Positions 38,232-48,401 of a stretch of 59,301 bases of DNA are shown here, in pieces. Each line of letters begins with the position of its first letter. Positions within the stretch are counted from its first letter, which is position 1. Made by a program: the position numbers and the translations under genes. Source of the DNA: Microbacteriaceae bacterium (GTDB lineage: Bacteria > Actinomycetota > Actinomycetes > Actinomycetales > Microbacteriaceae); assembly GCA_025465095.1 (NCBI GenBank), contig JAODME010000022.1, positions 1 to 59,301 of the forward strand, in the 5' to 3' direction. The notes beneath the pieces are model-generated. The model was not told the DNA's origin and searched no databases. It was given only the letters and a program-made list of their open reading frames with translations.

Positions 38232-39470
38232 ATGGCAGCTCCTGCAAGCTCAATCGACCTCGATGCAGGTATGCGCAAGCAGCCGGACCAGGACCACGCG
38301 AAGCACGGCGCGTTGCCGCGCAGCGACGGCGGCTCGGTCTATGTGCCAGTGCAGACCCGCTCCGAACGCTTCTCCTCGACAGAGGTGTCGGAGTTCCCTG
38401 AGGTCACCGGTCGCGAACTGGAGTGGAAGCTCAGCCCCGTCGCCAAGCTCCGACCCCTGATCGACGGCTCCCTCGTCGGCGGCGAATGGCCGTATCAGGC
38501 GGAGGCGACGACGGGTGTGCAGCTCGAGTGGATAGATCGAGCGGATGCGCGGGTCGGGTCGGCCGGTAAGCCGGAGGAACGGGCATCCGCCAACGCCTGG
38601 TCGAGCTTTGAACGCGCCCTCTCGGTCACCGTGTCCGGAGAGGAAGCGGAGGACCTCGTGCTCACACGGTCCAGCCTCACCGCCGTCCCGAGCGCAGCCC
38701 ACACCATCATCACCGCGCGGAAGCACAGCCGCGGCCACGTCGTGTTGCACAACACCGGCGCAGCGATGCTGAGCGAGAACGTCGAGATCGTCGTCGAGGA
38801 CGGCGCGCATCTCACGGTCGTCAGTGTTCAGCAGTGGGACACGGACGCGGTGCACGCCGCGAGTCACTTCGCGAGAGTGGGTCGGGACGCGCACCTGCGC
38901 CACGTTCTCGTATCGCTCGACGGCGACGTCGTGCGCATCAACCCGTCTGTTCACCTCGTCAGCGACGGCGCGGACGTCGAACTATTCGGGGCCTACTTCT
39001 CGACCGCCGGTCAGCACATAGAACAGCAGGTGTTCGTTGACCATGACGCCGCGAACACGCGCTCCCGAGTCGCCTACAAGGGCGCCCTCCAGGGTCGCGA
39101 TGCCCGCAGCGTCTGGGTCGGCGATGTGCTGATCCGACAGAGCGGCGTCGGCACCGACAGCTACGAACAGAACCGAAACCTGCTGCTCACCGACGGCGCT
39201 CGCGCCGACTCGATCCCGAACCTCGAGATCGAGACGGGGGACATCGCCGGCGCAGGGCACGCGAGCGCGTCGGGCCGCTTCGACGACGAGCAACTCTTCT
39301 ACCTGCAGGCGCGCGGAATCAGCGAGGAGGCGGCGAGAAGACTCGTCGTCCGCGGCTTCCTCGCCGAGATCGTGCAGAAGATCGGACTTCCCGATCTGGA
39401 GACCAAGTTGGAATCGGCCATCGAAGCGGCACTCGTGCCGGGTCCCTCGCAGGAAGGTCCCTCCAACTGA
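38232..39470 (+). CDS. sufD: Fe-S cluster assembly protein SufD
   Basis: SufD is the second scaffold partner, pairing with SufB on the SufC dimer. The 412-residue protein has a variable N-terminal part (1-140), then the beta-helix core with HTIITARKHSRGHVVLHN and the C-terminal signature ASASGRFDDEQLFYLQARGI. Its ATG follows the sufB stop without a gap, and its stop shares one base with the next start (TGATG), so translation is tightly coupled. Confidence 0.95.
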   Translation: MAAPASSIDLDAGMRKQPDQDHAKHGALPRSDGGSVYVPVQTRSERFSSTEVSEFPEVTGRELEWKLSPVAKLRPLIDGSLVGGEWPYQAEATTGVQLEWIDRADARVGSAGKPEERASANAWSSFERALSVTVSGEEAEDLVLTRSSLTAVPSAAHTIITARKHSRGHVVLHNTGAAMLSENVEIVVEDGAHLTVVSVQQWDTDAVHAASHFARVGRDAHLRHVLVSLDGDVVRINPSVHLVSDGADVELFGAYFSTAGQHIEQQVFVDHDAANTRSRVAYKGALQGRDARSVWVGDVLIRQSGVGTDSYEQNRNLLLTDGARADSIPNLEIETGDIAGAGHASASGRFDDEQLFYLQARGISEEAARRLVVRGFLAEIVQKIGLPDLETKLESAIEAALVPGPSQEGPSN

Positions 39471-39811
39471 TGGCGTCCATCAAGATCTGCTCCGACGCCG
39501 ACCTCGAGGTCGGCGCCGCCGTGCGCGTCGTCATCGACGGACTCCCGATCGCGCTCGTGCGTGACTCCGCCGGCGCCGTGCACGCAATCGGCGACACCTG
39601 CACCCACGGCGACATCTCGCTCTCCGAGGGTTTCGTCGAGGACGACACCCTCGAATGCTGGGCGCACGGATCGAAGTTCTCCCTGATCACCGGCAAACCC
39701 ATCACCCTGCCCGCCTACGAACCGGTTCCCGTCTATCCGGTCACGATCGTCGACGGCGAGGTCTACATCGACCCCACCGCCATCGACCCGGCCTCGCGCC
39801 TCGAAGCTTAA
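39470..39811 (+). CDS. Rieske-type [2Fe-2S] ferredoxin within the SUF operon
   Basis: A 113-residue Rieske ferredoxin of the type seen in ring-hydroxylating dioxygenase systems. The cluster ligands are Cys and His in CTHG near residue 44 and Cys and His in CWAHGSKFS near residue 63. It lies between sufD and sufC, overlapping sufD by 1 nt and ending 11 nt before sufC. This position suggests an electron-transfer role in Fe-S assembly rather than aromatic degradation. That role is inference; no oxygenase gene is nearby. Confidence 0.93.
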   Translation: MASIKICSDADLEVGAAVRVVIDGLPIALVRDSAGAVHAIGDTCTHGDISLSEGFVEDDTLECWAHGSKFSLITGKPITLPAYEPVPVYPVTIVDGEVYIDPTAIDPASRLEA

Positions 39812-39822
39812 AAGGAGCCCGC

Positions 39823-40605
39823 ATGTCAGTACTGGAGATCCGCGACCTGCACGTCAGCGTCGAAACGGAACAGGGAAACAAAAAAATCCTCAAGGGGGTC
39901 GACCTCACTGTCAACGAGGGTGAGATCCACGCAATCATGGGCCCCAACGGCTCAGGCAAGTCGACCCTTGCCTACACCATCGCCGGGCACCCGAAGTATC
40001 ACGTCGACAGCGGCTCGGTGAAGCTCGACGGGGTCGAGGTGCTCGACATGGCTGTCGACGAGCGCGCCCGCGCCGGACTCTTCCTCGCCATGCAGTACCC
40101 GGTGGAGATCCCGGGCGTCACGGTGTCGAACTTCCTCCGCACCGCCAAGACCGCGCTTGACGGTGCGGCACCGCCGCTGCGGCCGTGGTTGAAGGAGACG
40201 CGCCAGTCGATGGCGAACCTACGCATGGACAAGTCGTTCGCCGAGCGCAACGTGAATGAGGGATTCTCCGGGGGCGAGAAGAAGCGGCACGAGATCCTCC
40301 AGCTCGAGTTGCTCAAGCCCAGGTTCGCGGTGCTCGACGAGACGGACTCGGGACTGGATGTCGACGCCCTCAAGGTCGTCTCCGAGGGAGTCAACCGCGC
40401 CAAGGCGAACACGGGGCTCGGGCTGTTGCTCATCACCCACTACACGCGCATCCTCCGTTACATCAAGCCCGATTTCGTGCACGTCTTCGTGGAGGGACGG
40501 ATTGCGGAAGAGGGCGGACCGGAACTCGCCGACCGCCTCGAGGACGAGGGCTACGACCGCTTTCTCCCCATCGCTTCCGCCGGCTCAGCGACGATCGTAG
40601 GCTGA
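39823..40605 (+). CDS. sufC: Fe-S cluster assembly ATPase SufC
   Basis: SufC is the ABC-type ATPase of the SufBCD complex and is cytosolic. The 260-residue protein has Walker A GPNGSGKST near residue 40, the Q-loop in FLAMQYPVEIPG, the signature GFSGGEKKRHEILQ and Walker B FAVLDETDSGLDVDAL. The ATG at 39823 has AAAAGGAG at good spacing; the open frame from 39655 overlaps the Rieske gene and is not the start. Confidence 0.97.
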   Translation: MSVLEIRDLHVSVETEQGNKKILKGVDLTVNEGEIHAIMGPNGSGKSTLAYTIAGHPKYHVDSGSVKLDGVEVLDMAVDERARAGLFLAMQYPVEIPGVTVSNFLRTAKTALDGAAPPLRPWLKETRQSMANLRMDKSFAERNVNEGFSGGEKKRHEILQLELLKPRFAVLDETDSGLDVDALKVVSEGVNRAKANTGLGLLLITHYTRILRYIKPDFVHVFVEGRIAEEGGPELADRLEDEGYDRFLPIASAGSATIVG

Positions 40606-40609
40606 GCCC

Positions 40610-40939
40610 ATGGCAGTCGCACTCGCACCAGCGCTCTTCGATCAAGTCGAGGAGGCGCTCAAAGACGTGATGGATCCCGAACTTGGGATCAACATCGTCG
40701 ATCTGGGTCTCATCTACGACCTCACCTGGGACGATGAAAACGACGCGCTCATCATCAGCATGACGCTCACCTCGGCCGGATGCCCGCTCACTGACGTCAT
40801 CGAGGAGCAGACCGCCGAGTCGCTCGATGGTGTGGTCGACCAGTTCCGGATCAACTGGGTGTGGATGCCGCCGTGGGGTCCGGAGAAGATCACCGACGAC
40901 GGCCGCGACATGATGCGCGCCCTCGGCTTCTCTATCTAG
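40610..40939 (+). CDS. sufT: metal-sulfur cluster assembly factor (SufT/MIP18, DUF59)
   Basis: This 109-residue DUF59 protein is an auxiliary Fe-S assembly or carrier factor. It has the family motif VMDPELGINIVDLGLIYDL near residue 20 and the conserved cysteine in TSAGCPLTDVIEEQ near residue 58. It starts 4 nt after sufC and ends the operon. The cysteine desulfurase SufS and sulfur-transfer SufU that often precede it in actinobacteria are not in this cluster, so they must be encoded elsewhere. Confidence 0.92.
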   Translation: MAVALAPALFDQVEEALKDVMDPELGINIVDLGLIYDLTWDDENDALIISMTLTSAGCPLTDVIEEQTAESLDGVVDQFRINWVWMPPWGPEKITDDGRDMMRALGFSI

Positions 40940-40999
40940 TACACGCAGCACAGTTCTCTCCCGCCGTCGCTGGATGACGGCGCGGCGACCATCCCTCGA

Positions 41000-41242
41000 C
41001 CGGCCCGGTATGAACCCGATGGTGTAGCCGCCGGTCGGCCCCTGGATGATGCCGAAGCCCAACGCGCCGTCCGAGAACACCGGGAAGCCGACGATCCCGA
41101 TCACCGCGTACAGGACCATCGAGAGGGCACCACGGGCGGCACCGAGGGTGCTGCCGACGAGGGCGATATCGGTTGCGAGGCCGCGGGAAACGAGCCGGTC
41201 GGCGAGAGTCGGACCGCCGACGGCCAGGGAGGGTGAACTCAT
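41000..41242 (-). pseudogene. bioY: biotin transporter BioY remnant
   Basis: From an ATG at 41242 on the minus strand, the frame reads PTLADRLVSRGLATDIALVG and then GAARGALSMVLYAVIGIVG. FPVFSDG and GPTGGYTIGFI follow. These are the opening and the third and fourth segments of BioY, the substrate-binding membrane subunit of biotin ECF transporters (about 190-210 residues). The first transmembrane pair, about 30-35 residues after DIALV, is missing, and homology stops after GYTIGFI, where a basic unrelated tail begins. It is therefore an internally deleted and 3'-truncated gene, about 80 codons long. Family recognition is from its motifs; boundaries are approximate. Confidence 0.65.
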
Positions 41243-41393
41243 GGGGCTTCTTAGTTGCGGGATACAGCGAACCTGGGGTAGAGCAGAAAGCAGGCCAACG
41301 CCGAGTAGACTGTCTGGCTGACCCCCATACATCCTGTTGCTTTCGCGCGCCCTCGCGCTCGGGGCTCACCGCTGAACAAATTGGACAATACCT
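41243..41393. other. intergenic region upstream of the ABC-F gene
   Basis: This 151-nt region separates the bioY remnant from the divergent ABC-F gene. It carries TAGACT at 41306-41311, a possible -10 element that would give the ABC-F mRNA a leader of about 75 nt. No short coding leader or clear riboswitch is seen. Confidence 0.4.
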
Positions 41394-42988
<1,595 letters not shown>

Positions 42989-42992
<4 letters not shown>

Positions 42993-43834
42993 CGACTGTC
43001 GAGCAGCGCGTCCTCCGCCTCGCTGTCGGATGGCGCACGCGCGGCCCTGCGGCGCGCCCGCTCGTCGGAACGCTCCCGTTCGTCCGGGTCATCCGCGTTT
43101 ACGACACGGTACTCCTGACGGAGCGCCCAACCGAGCCCGACGAACCCGAGCAACGCGAACACGAACCACTGCAGGGCATAGGACAGGTGGGGGCCTTCAT
43201 CGCGCACCGGCTTGCCGGCCGCGACCGGGGCGCTCTCGGGCGCCGGATCCTCTGACGCCACTAGTCCGTAAGCCCCCGTGTAAACAGGGTTGTCGAGCAT
43301 CCCGGCGACCTGCGGGAGATGCACCGTCGGAATCTGTCCCGAACCCTCGACCGTTGACCGCCCGGGCAGCACGGTCTCGCCTCCCTTGAGCCGCGCGACC
43401 ACCGTCACCGGCCCCTCCGGCGCCGGCGGAACGACGTCCGGGGCGTCCTGCCGCGATCCGGTCGGCACCCAGCCGCGATCGACGATGAACACCGTCCCGT
43501 CCTCGAGGAGCAACGGGGTGAGCACCTCGAACCCGGGCCGCCCAGCGAGCGGGCGGTTGCGCACGAGCAGCTCCGCGTCGCTCAGATAGATTCCCTCAAG
43601 CAGCACAGGAGTCCACTTCTGGCCAGCGTCGAACGCGCCGAGCGTCGGCAGAACGTCCGCCACCGGCATGGGTCGTGCATCGTAGTTCGCGTCGATCCGG
43701 TCTATCTCCGTGCGCGCCTCGGCGCGCCTCGTGAACTGCCACGCCCCAAGCAAGGAACAGACCACCGCGAAAGCGACGGTGAGGGCGAGATAGCCGGCCC
43801 ACCGCCGACTGAGGGCGAACCTCCAGCCCCTCAC
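42989..43834 (-). CDS. SURF1-family cytochrome oxidase assembly protein
   Basis: SURF1 proteins help insert heme A into the aa3 oxidase. The 281-residue protein has an N-terminal helix (about 10-35, with LLGAWQFTRRAEARTE at its end), a large extracytoplasmic domain with VFIVDRGWVPTGSR and YALQWFVFALLGFVGLGWAL as the second helix. An acidic and Arg-rich tail follows. The start is GTG at 43834, which overlaps the stop of the small zinc-ribbon gene as GTGA; codons further upstream overlap that gene. ctaA and ctaB, which make the heme A that it handles, are about 8 kb away. It converges with the ABC-F gene, overlapping it by 4 nt. Confidence 0.92.
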
Positions 43835-44088
43835 GAGGTCTCCACCCGGTCGACGACGTCCGTGAGCGACGTCACCCGCACCGGGAAGTCCCTTGCGGCC
43901 AGATAATCGCGCAGATAGTCCACGTGCTCTGCGCAGGCGAGCCACACCTTGACCCGATCGGGCGAGTGGATGCGGGGGTTCCGCCAGTTGACGTTCCAGA
44001 GGGCCGCCGTGCGGCAGCTCGCGCGAGAACAGGTGGGGGGGCGACCCGGGTCATCCAGGCCCTGCTCGAGATTGGGGAATCCGATCAT
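43831..44088 (-). CDS. small zinc-ribbon-like protein of unknown function
   Basis: An 85-residue protein with CSRASC near residues 20-25 and CAEH near residues 52-55. These four ligands, with WNVNWRNPRIH between them, look like a zinc ribbon. I do not know a function. Similar small proteins sit at this place in relatives and are sometimes labelled acetone carboxylase, for which nothing here gives support. It overlaps DUF3099 upstream (ATGA) and SURF1 downstream (GTGA), so the three genes are one coupled operon. An oxidase-assembly role is possible only by context. Confidence 0.75.
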   Translation of the reverse strand: MIGFPNLEQGLDDPGRPPTCSRASCRTAALWNVNWRNPRIHSPDRVKVWLACAEHVDYLRDYLAARDFPVRVTSLTDVVDRVETS

Positions 44089-44402
44089 TGCTCGCCAGGC
44101 CTGCTCTCTGCGCCATGCGGCGCGGCCGTCGGCGGCGGCACGACCCGCACTATCGATCCTGGCCGCAGCACTGTCGCCTCGCGATCATGTCCGACGTTCG
44201 CTAGCACGACGGCGAGATAGGGGAGCACGATCGCGCCTACCGCGAACACGGCGACCCACCAGCCCTGCACGACGAAGCACAGCACGATGCAGATCAGACG
44301 GATGCCCATGGTGATCAGATACCTGGTCATGCGCCTGCGCCGGTCGTCCTGAGGAGACCGGGGGAGTGCCGTGATCGATGCGATCACCTGTTGCTTGGCC
44401 AT
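44085..44402 (-). CDS. DUF3099 small membrane protein
   Basis: A 105-residue protein with an N-terminal segment PQDDRRRRMTRYLITMGIR and two helices (about residues 25-70: LICIVLCFVVQGWW and VAVFAVGAIVLPYLAVVLANV). The polar tail runs from about residue 71 to the end. This matches the actinobacterial DUF3099 pattern; function unknown. The ATG at 44402 gives the usual MAKQQ start. It heads the small operon with the zinc-ribbon protein and SURF1, and is divergent from fabG. Confidence 0.85.
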   Translation of the reverse strand: MAKQQVIASITALPRSPQDDRRRRMTRYLITMGIRLICIVLCFVVQGWWVAVFAVGAIVLPYLAVVLANVGHDREATVLRPGSIVRVVPPPTAAPHGAESRPGEQ

Positions 44403-44442
44403 GATTCCACTGTTCTGAGGGGCTATACGCACCTTCGACTGC

Positions 44443-44460
44443 CTTAAGCCTACGGCTAAG
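44443..44460. promoter_or_regulatory. imperfect inverted repeat between DUF3099 and fabG
   Basis: CTTAAGCC-TAC-GGCTAAG is a near-perfect inverted repeat lying between the two divergent start codons. It may be an operator or overlap a promoter. Confidence 0.25.
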
Positions 44461-44516
44461 CTTGTGGGAGTTTGCCGGGAGGCCTCCGCCTTCAGCGTAG
44501 AAGAATGAGGGCTCGA

Positions 44517-45227
44517 ATGACCGTCGCCAGAACGGTGCTCGTCACCGGTGGAAACCGTGGAATCGGCTTCGCGATCGCGCAGGAGTTCGTGGCGCAGGGG
44601 CACAGGGTGGCGGTGACCGCGCGTTCGGGGAACGGCCCGACCGGGACTCTCACGGTTCGCGCCGATGTTACGGATGCCGCTTCTGTTGACGCCGCCTTCA
44701 CTGAGGTGGAGGCGCAGCTCGGCCCGGTCGAAGTGATCGTCGCGAACGCTGGCATCACTAGGGACACCCTGCTGCTTCGAATGTCCGAGGACGACTTCAC
44801 CTCCGTGATCGACACGAACCTCAATGGAGCGTTCCGGGTGGTCAAACGCGCGTCGAAGGGAATGCTCAAGGGCAGGTTTGGCCGCATCATCCTCGTCTCG
44901 AGCGTCGTCGGGCTCCTCGGCTCGGCCGGCCAGGTGAACTACTCCGCATCGAAGAGCGGTCTCGTTGGTCTCGCCCGATCCGTGACGAGAGAGCTGGGCT
45001 CGCGCGGAATCACCGCGAACGTCGTCGCCCCGGGTTTCATCGAGACGGAGATGACCGCCGTGCTGCCGGAGGAGCAGCAGGCTGACTACAAGAAGTCGAT
45101 TCCGGCGGGCCGGTTCGCTACAGCGCAGGAGGTGGCGAGAGTGGTGACATGGCTTGCGAGCGGCGATGCCGCCTACATCTCGGGGGCGGTTATCCCGATC
45201 GACGGCGGCCTCGGGATGGGTCACTGA
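44517..45227 (+). CDS. fabG: 3-oxoacyl-[ACP] reductase / SDR family (FabG-like)
   Basis: FabG reduces 3-oxoacyl-ACP with NADPH in fatty-acid elongation. The 236-residue short-chain dehydrogenase has the nucleotide motif TGGNRGIG at residues 10-17. NAG lies in VANAGITRD, the catalytic serine in LVSSVVGLLGS, and Tyr and Lys in NYSASKSGL. The C-terminus AAYISGAVIPIDGGLGMGH is typical of true FabG. The ATG at 44517 has GAGGG 5 nt upstream; an ATG at 44505 is possible. In mycobacteria the same enzyme precedes inhA, but no enoyl reductase follows here. It overlaps serB by 7 nt at converging ends. Confidence 0.9.
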   Translation: MTVARTVLVTGGNRGIGFAIAQEFVAQGHRVAVTARSGNGPTGTLTVRADVTDAASVDAAFTEVEAQLGPVEVIVANAGITRDTLLLRMSEDDFTSVIDTNLNGAFRVVKRASKGMLKGRFGRIILVSSVVGLLGSAGQVNYSASKSGLVGLARSVTRELGSRGITANVVAPGFIETEMTAVLPEEQQADYKKSIPAGRFATAQEVARVVTWLASGDAAYISGAVIPIDGGLGMGH

Positions 45228-45865
45228 TTCCGAGGCAGACCGAGCAACGGCAGCAGCTGGGAGAGGTCGCGCACGTCCATGATGACGTGAGCTTCATCGC
45301 GCACCGGAGCCTTCGCGTCGAATCCGACCGAGAGGCCCGTGATCGCCATCATCGGCAGATCGTTCGCCCCGTCGCCGACCGCGATGGTCTGCCGTAGCGA
45401 AACGCCGCAGTCCTCCGCCCACTCCCGCAGCGTCGTCGCCTTCGCGGCCGCGTCGACGATCGGGCCGATGAGCCCGCCAGTGAGTCGCCCGTCGGTGGTC
45501 TCGAGACGATTCGCGCGCCAGTAGTCCAGACCGAGTCGTTCCGCGAGCGGGTCCACGAGCTCGTGAAATCCGCCCGACACGACGCCGACGCATCCGCCGG
45601 CGGCATGGACGCCGCTGACCATCTCCGGCACGCCGGGGGTCACGCGGATCAGCGCGGCGACCTCGTCGTACACCGATACGGGCAGCCCGGCGAGGGTTGC
45701 GACCCGCGCACGCAGACTCGCCTCGAAGTCGAGCTCGCCGTTCATCGCGCGATCGGTGATCATAGCGACCTCGGGAAGGGAACCCGCCGCGTCGGCGAGC
45801 AGTTCGATGACCTCGTTCTCGATCAGGGTCGAGTCGACGTCGAGGACTACCAGAAATCGGGCCAT
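45221..45865 (-). CDS. serB: phosphoserine phosphatase
   Basis: SerB dephosphorylates phosphoserine in the last step of serine synthesis. The 214-residue HAD-family protein has the nucleophile motif DVDSTLI at residues 9-15, the second motif in VVSGGFHELVDPLA and the acidic Mg motif in AVGDGANDLPMM. It has no N-terminal ACT domain, so it is the short form. The ATG at 45865 gives the nucleophile its normal distance from the N-terminus. Confidence 0.93.
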   Translation of the reverse strand: MARFLVVLDVDSTLIENEVIELLADAAGSLPEVAMITDRAMNGELDFEASLRARVATLAGLPVSVYDEVAALIRVTPGVPEMVSGVHAAGGCVGVVSGGFHELVDPLAERLGLDYWRANRLETTDGRLTGGLIGPIVDAAAKATTLREWAEDCGVSLRQTIAVGDGANDLPMMAITGLSVGFDAKAPVRDEAHVIMDVRDLSQLLPLLGLPRNQ

Positions 45866-45918
45866 GCGAGCGCTACATCCTCGAAATAGACGCGTCGCGG
45901 CGGTCCGCACGACAGCGA

Positions 45919-47157
45919 TTAGGTGACGTGAACGCCTTTGCCCACAACGGTGATCCCGGAATCGGTGACGGTGAATCCGCGTGCCCTGTCGGCATCGGCG
46001 TCCACACCAATCGTCGCGCCGGCTTCGACGACGACTTCCTTGTCAAGAATAGCCCGTCGCACTTCGGCGTTCGGACCGATCCGCACCCGGTCGAAGATGA
46101 TCGAGTCGGTGACCCTGGTTCCGCCCTCGATCGTCGCCCACGGACCGAGCACGCTGCGTTCGATGTGGGCACCGGACAGCAGCGAGCCGGGGGAGACGAT
46201 CGAATCGATCGTCGTCCCGAGATTGCCGCTCGCGTCGCGCACGAACTTGGCAGGCGGTGAATTGAGCTGCTGATTGAAGATCGGCCACCTGGTGTTGTAC
46301 AGGTTGAAGATCGGCAGCGCCGAGATCAGGTCCTGATGGGCGTCGAAGAAGGACTCGATGGTTCCGACATCGCGCCAGTAGTAGCGGTCCCGGCTGGTCG
46401 CCCCCGGCACTTCGTTGCGGTTCAAGTCGTACACGGCGGCTTCCCCCCGCTTCACGAACCATGGGACGATGTCGCCTCCCATGTCGTGGTTCGACCCGGG
46501 CATCTCTCCGTCCCGGATGACCGCATCCATCAGAATGTCGGCGTCGAACACGTAGTTGCCCATCGAGGCGAGCACCTCTTCGGGGGAGTCCGCCAACCCG
46601 ACCGCGTTCTCGGGCTTCTCGAGGAACGCGTTGATCCTGGTGGGGTCGTCGGGTTTGATCTCGATGACACCGAACTGGTTGGCGAGAGCTATCGGCTGAC
46701 GAATTGCCGCTACGGTGACTCCCGCCCCCGACTCGATGTGCGCCTCGATCATCTGCGTGAAGTCCATGCGGTACACGTGATCGGCGCCGACGACGACGAC
46801 GATGTCAGGCTTTTCGTCGCGAAGGAGATTGAGGCTCTGCAGGATCGCGTCCGCGGATCCGGAGAACCAGCGCTTGCCCAGCCGCTGCTGGGCGGGAACG
46901 GATGCCACGTACGAGTTAGTGAGTCCGGACAGCCGCCACGTCTGCGACACGTGCCGGTCGAGGCTGTGCGACTTGTACTGGGTGAGAACGACGATCTGGC
47001 GCAGACCGGAGTTGATCAGATTGGACAGGGCGAAGTCGATGAGTCGATAGTTGCCCCCGAACGGCACGGCGGGCTTCGCCCGGTCGGCCGTGAGCGGCAT
47101 GAGCCGTTTGCCTTCTCCTCCTGCAAGGACGATGCCGAAGATCTTCTTTGATGCCAT
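45919..47157 (-). CDS. glgC: glucose-1-phosphate adenylyltransferase
   Basis: GlgC makes ADP-glucose from glucose-1-phosphate and ATP, the committed step of bacterial alpha-glucan synthesis. The 412-residue protein has the N-terminal [23 protein letters not shown] near residue 12, the effector and substrate segments [24 protein letters not shown] and [10 protein letters not shown], and a C-terminal left-handed beta-helix domain. It is divergent from glgA with 62 nt between start codons. A TACTGT hexamer 7 nt ahead of its ATG suggests a leaderless mRNA. Confidence 0.95.
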   Translation of the reverse strand: MASKKIFGIVLAGGEGKRLMPLTADRAKPAVPFGGNYRLIDFALSNLINSGLRQIVVLTQYKSHSLDRHVSQTWRLSGLTNSYVASVPAQQRLGKRWFSGSADAILQSLNLLRDEKPDIVVVVGADHVYRMDFTQMIEAHIESGAGVTVAAIRQPIALANQFGVIEIKPDDPTRINAFLEKPENAVGLADSPEEVLASMGNYVFDADILMDAVIRDGEMPGSNHDMGGDIVPWFVKRGEAAVYDLNRNEVPGATSRDRYYWRDVGTIESFFDAHQDLISALPIFNLYNTRWPIFNQQLNSPPAKFVRDASGNLGTTIDSIVSPGSLLSGAHIERSVLGPWATIEGGTRVTDSIIFDRVRIGPNAEVRRAILDKEVVVEAGATIGVDADADRARGFTVTDSGITVVGKGVHVT

Positions 47158-47163
47158 GCCCCA

Positions 47164-47169
47164 ACAGTA
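47164..47169 (-). promoter_or_regulatory. -10 element of glgC, probably leaderless
   Basis: On the minus strand TACTGT ends 7 nt before the glgC ATG at 47157, with no ribosome-binding site between. Confidence 0.45.
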
Positions 47170-47193
47170 GAGGGCTCAGTTACTGGAGGCCAA

Positions 47194-47216
47194 CGTTCAC
47201 GTGTACTAGCGTTCAC
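47194..47216. repeat. direct repeat CGTTCAC in the glgC-glgA divergent promoter
   Basis: CGTTCAC occurs at 47194-47200 and 47210-47216, 16 nt apart. The repeats flank and overlap the proposed glgA -10 element (TAGCGT, 47207-47212). A dimeric regulator binding here could affect both genes. Confidence 0.35.
47207..47212 (+). promoter_or_regulatory. -10 element of glgA, probably leaderless
   Basis: TAGCGT ends 8 nt before the GTG start of glgA at 47220, and no ribosome-binding site separates them. Confidence 0.45.
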
Positions 47217-47219
47217 TTC

Positions 47220-48401
47220 GTGAGAGTCGATCTAATATCGCGTGAGTATCCGCCGGAGGTGTACGGCGGCGCCGGCGTGCACGTGTCAGAACTCGTGAAG
47301 GCGCTGCGGCCGACGCTAGACGTCGTCGTGCGTTGTTTCGGAGCGCAGCGAGACGAGCCGGACGTGTTCTCCTACCTCGTTCCGTCGCAACTCAAGGACG
47401 CCAATCCCGCGCTCGCGACGCTCGGTGTGGATCTGCAGATCGCCCAGGATGTCGGGGGAGCCGACATCGTGCACTCGCACACCTGGTACGCGAACGGCGC
47501 GGGTCATCTCAGCTCGCTATTGCATGACATCCCGCATGTCGTCACGGCGCACAGTCTCGAGCCGCTGCGACCGTGGAAGGCCGAGCAGTTGGGCGGCGGA
47601 TACCGCGTGTCGAGTTGGATCGAGCAGGTCGCCTTCGAGAGCGCCGACGCGGTCATCGCGGTCAGCAACGGCATGCGCCAAGACATCTTGAGGTGCTACC
47701 CGAAGCTCGACGAGAGCAAGGTCTCAGTGGTCTACAACGGCATCGACTTGACGAGGTGGAAGCCGGTGAATGATCTCGACCTGGTCCGCTCGCTCGGCAT
47801 CGACCCGACACGGCCCTCCGTCGTCTTCGTCGGACGCATCACCCGGCAGAAGGGTTTGCCGTACCTGTTGCGCGCCGCAAAACAGCTTCCCCCCGACGTT
47901 CAGCTGGTGCTCTGCGCGGGTGCTCCCGACACGCCGGAGATCCTCGCCGACGTGCAGGCCGGGGTGGCGGAACTCTCCGCCGAGCGATCGGGTGTCGTCT
48001 GGATCGACCGTCTCCTCACCCAGCACGAGCTGTCGTCGGTGCTCAGCGTCGCAACCACATTCGTGTGCCCGTCGGTGTACGAGCCGTTGGGCATCGTGAA
48101 CCTCGAGGCGATGGCGTGCGGCGCCGCCGTCGTCGGCACCGCCACAGGTGGCATCCCCGAGGTCGTCGATGACGGCGTGACCGGGCGACTCGTGCCGATC
48201 GAGCAGATTCAGGACGGCACCGGCACTCCGATCGACCCCGACCGTTTCGTCGCCGATCTCGCGGCGACACTCATCGAGGTCACCGGTGACCCGGATACCG
48301 CGAACAAGTACGGCGCCGCGGGCCGTGAACGCGCTGAGAAGCAGTTCGGCTGGGACAGGATAGCCGTCCAGACGCGCCGCATCTACGACTCCCTCGTCTA
48401 G
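47220..48401 (+). CDS. glgA: glycogen synthase / alpha-maltose-1-phosphate synthase (GT4, actinobacterial GlgA)
   Basis: A 393-residue GT4 glycosyltransferase that uses the ADP-glucose made by GlgC. It opens DLISREYPPEVYGGAGVHVSELV, the acceptor-loop signature. The donor-site part is VFVGRITRQKGLPYLLRAA near residue 207 and PSVYEPLGIVNLEAMACGAAVVG near residue 290, with the E-x7-E pair. The mycobacterial homologue of this short type (GlgM) makes maltose-1-phosphate for the GlgE pathway, so the product may be that rather than glycogen directly. The start is GTG at 47220; upstream codons have no family similarity. Its end overlaps convergent pntB by 4 nt. Confidence 0.93.
   Translation: MRVDLISREYPPEVYGGAGVHVSELVKALRPTLDVVVRCFGAQRDEPDVFSYLVPSQLKDANPALATLGVDLQIAQDVGGADIVHSHTWYANGAGHLSSLLHDIPHVVTAHSLEPLRPWKAEQLGGGYRVSSWIEQVAFESADAVIAVSNGMRQDILRCYPKLDESKVSVVYNGIDLTRWKPVNDLDLVRSLGIDPTRPSVVFVGRITRQKGLPYLLRAAKQLPPDVQLVLCAGAPDTPEILADVQAGVAELSAERSGVVWIDRLLTQHELSSVLSVATTFVCPSVYEPLGIVNLEAMACGAAVVGTATGGIPEVVDDGVTGRLVPIEQIQDGTGTPIDPDRFVADLAATLIEVTGDPDTANKYGAAGRERAEKQFGWDRIAVQTRRIYDSLV

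Noticed and set aside
43835-43945. Upstream extension of SURF1
   Set aside because: It overlaps the zinc-ribbon gene, and the GTGA overlap at 43834 gives a normal SURF1 N-terminus.
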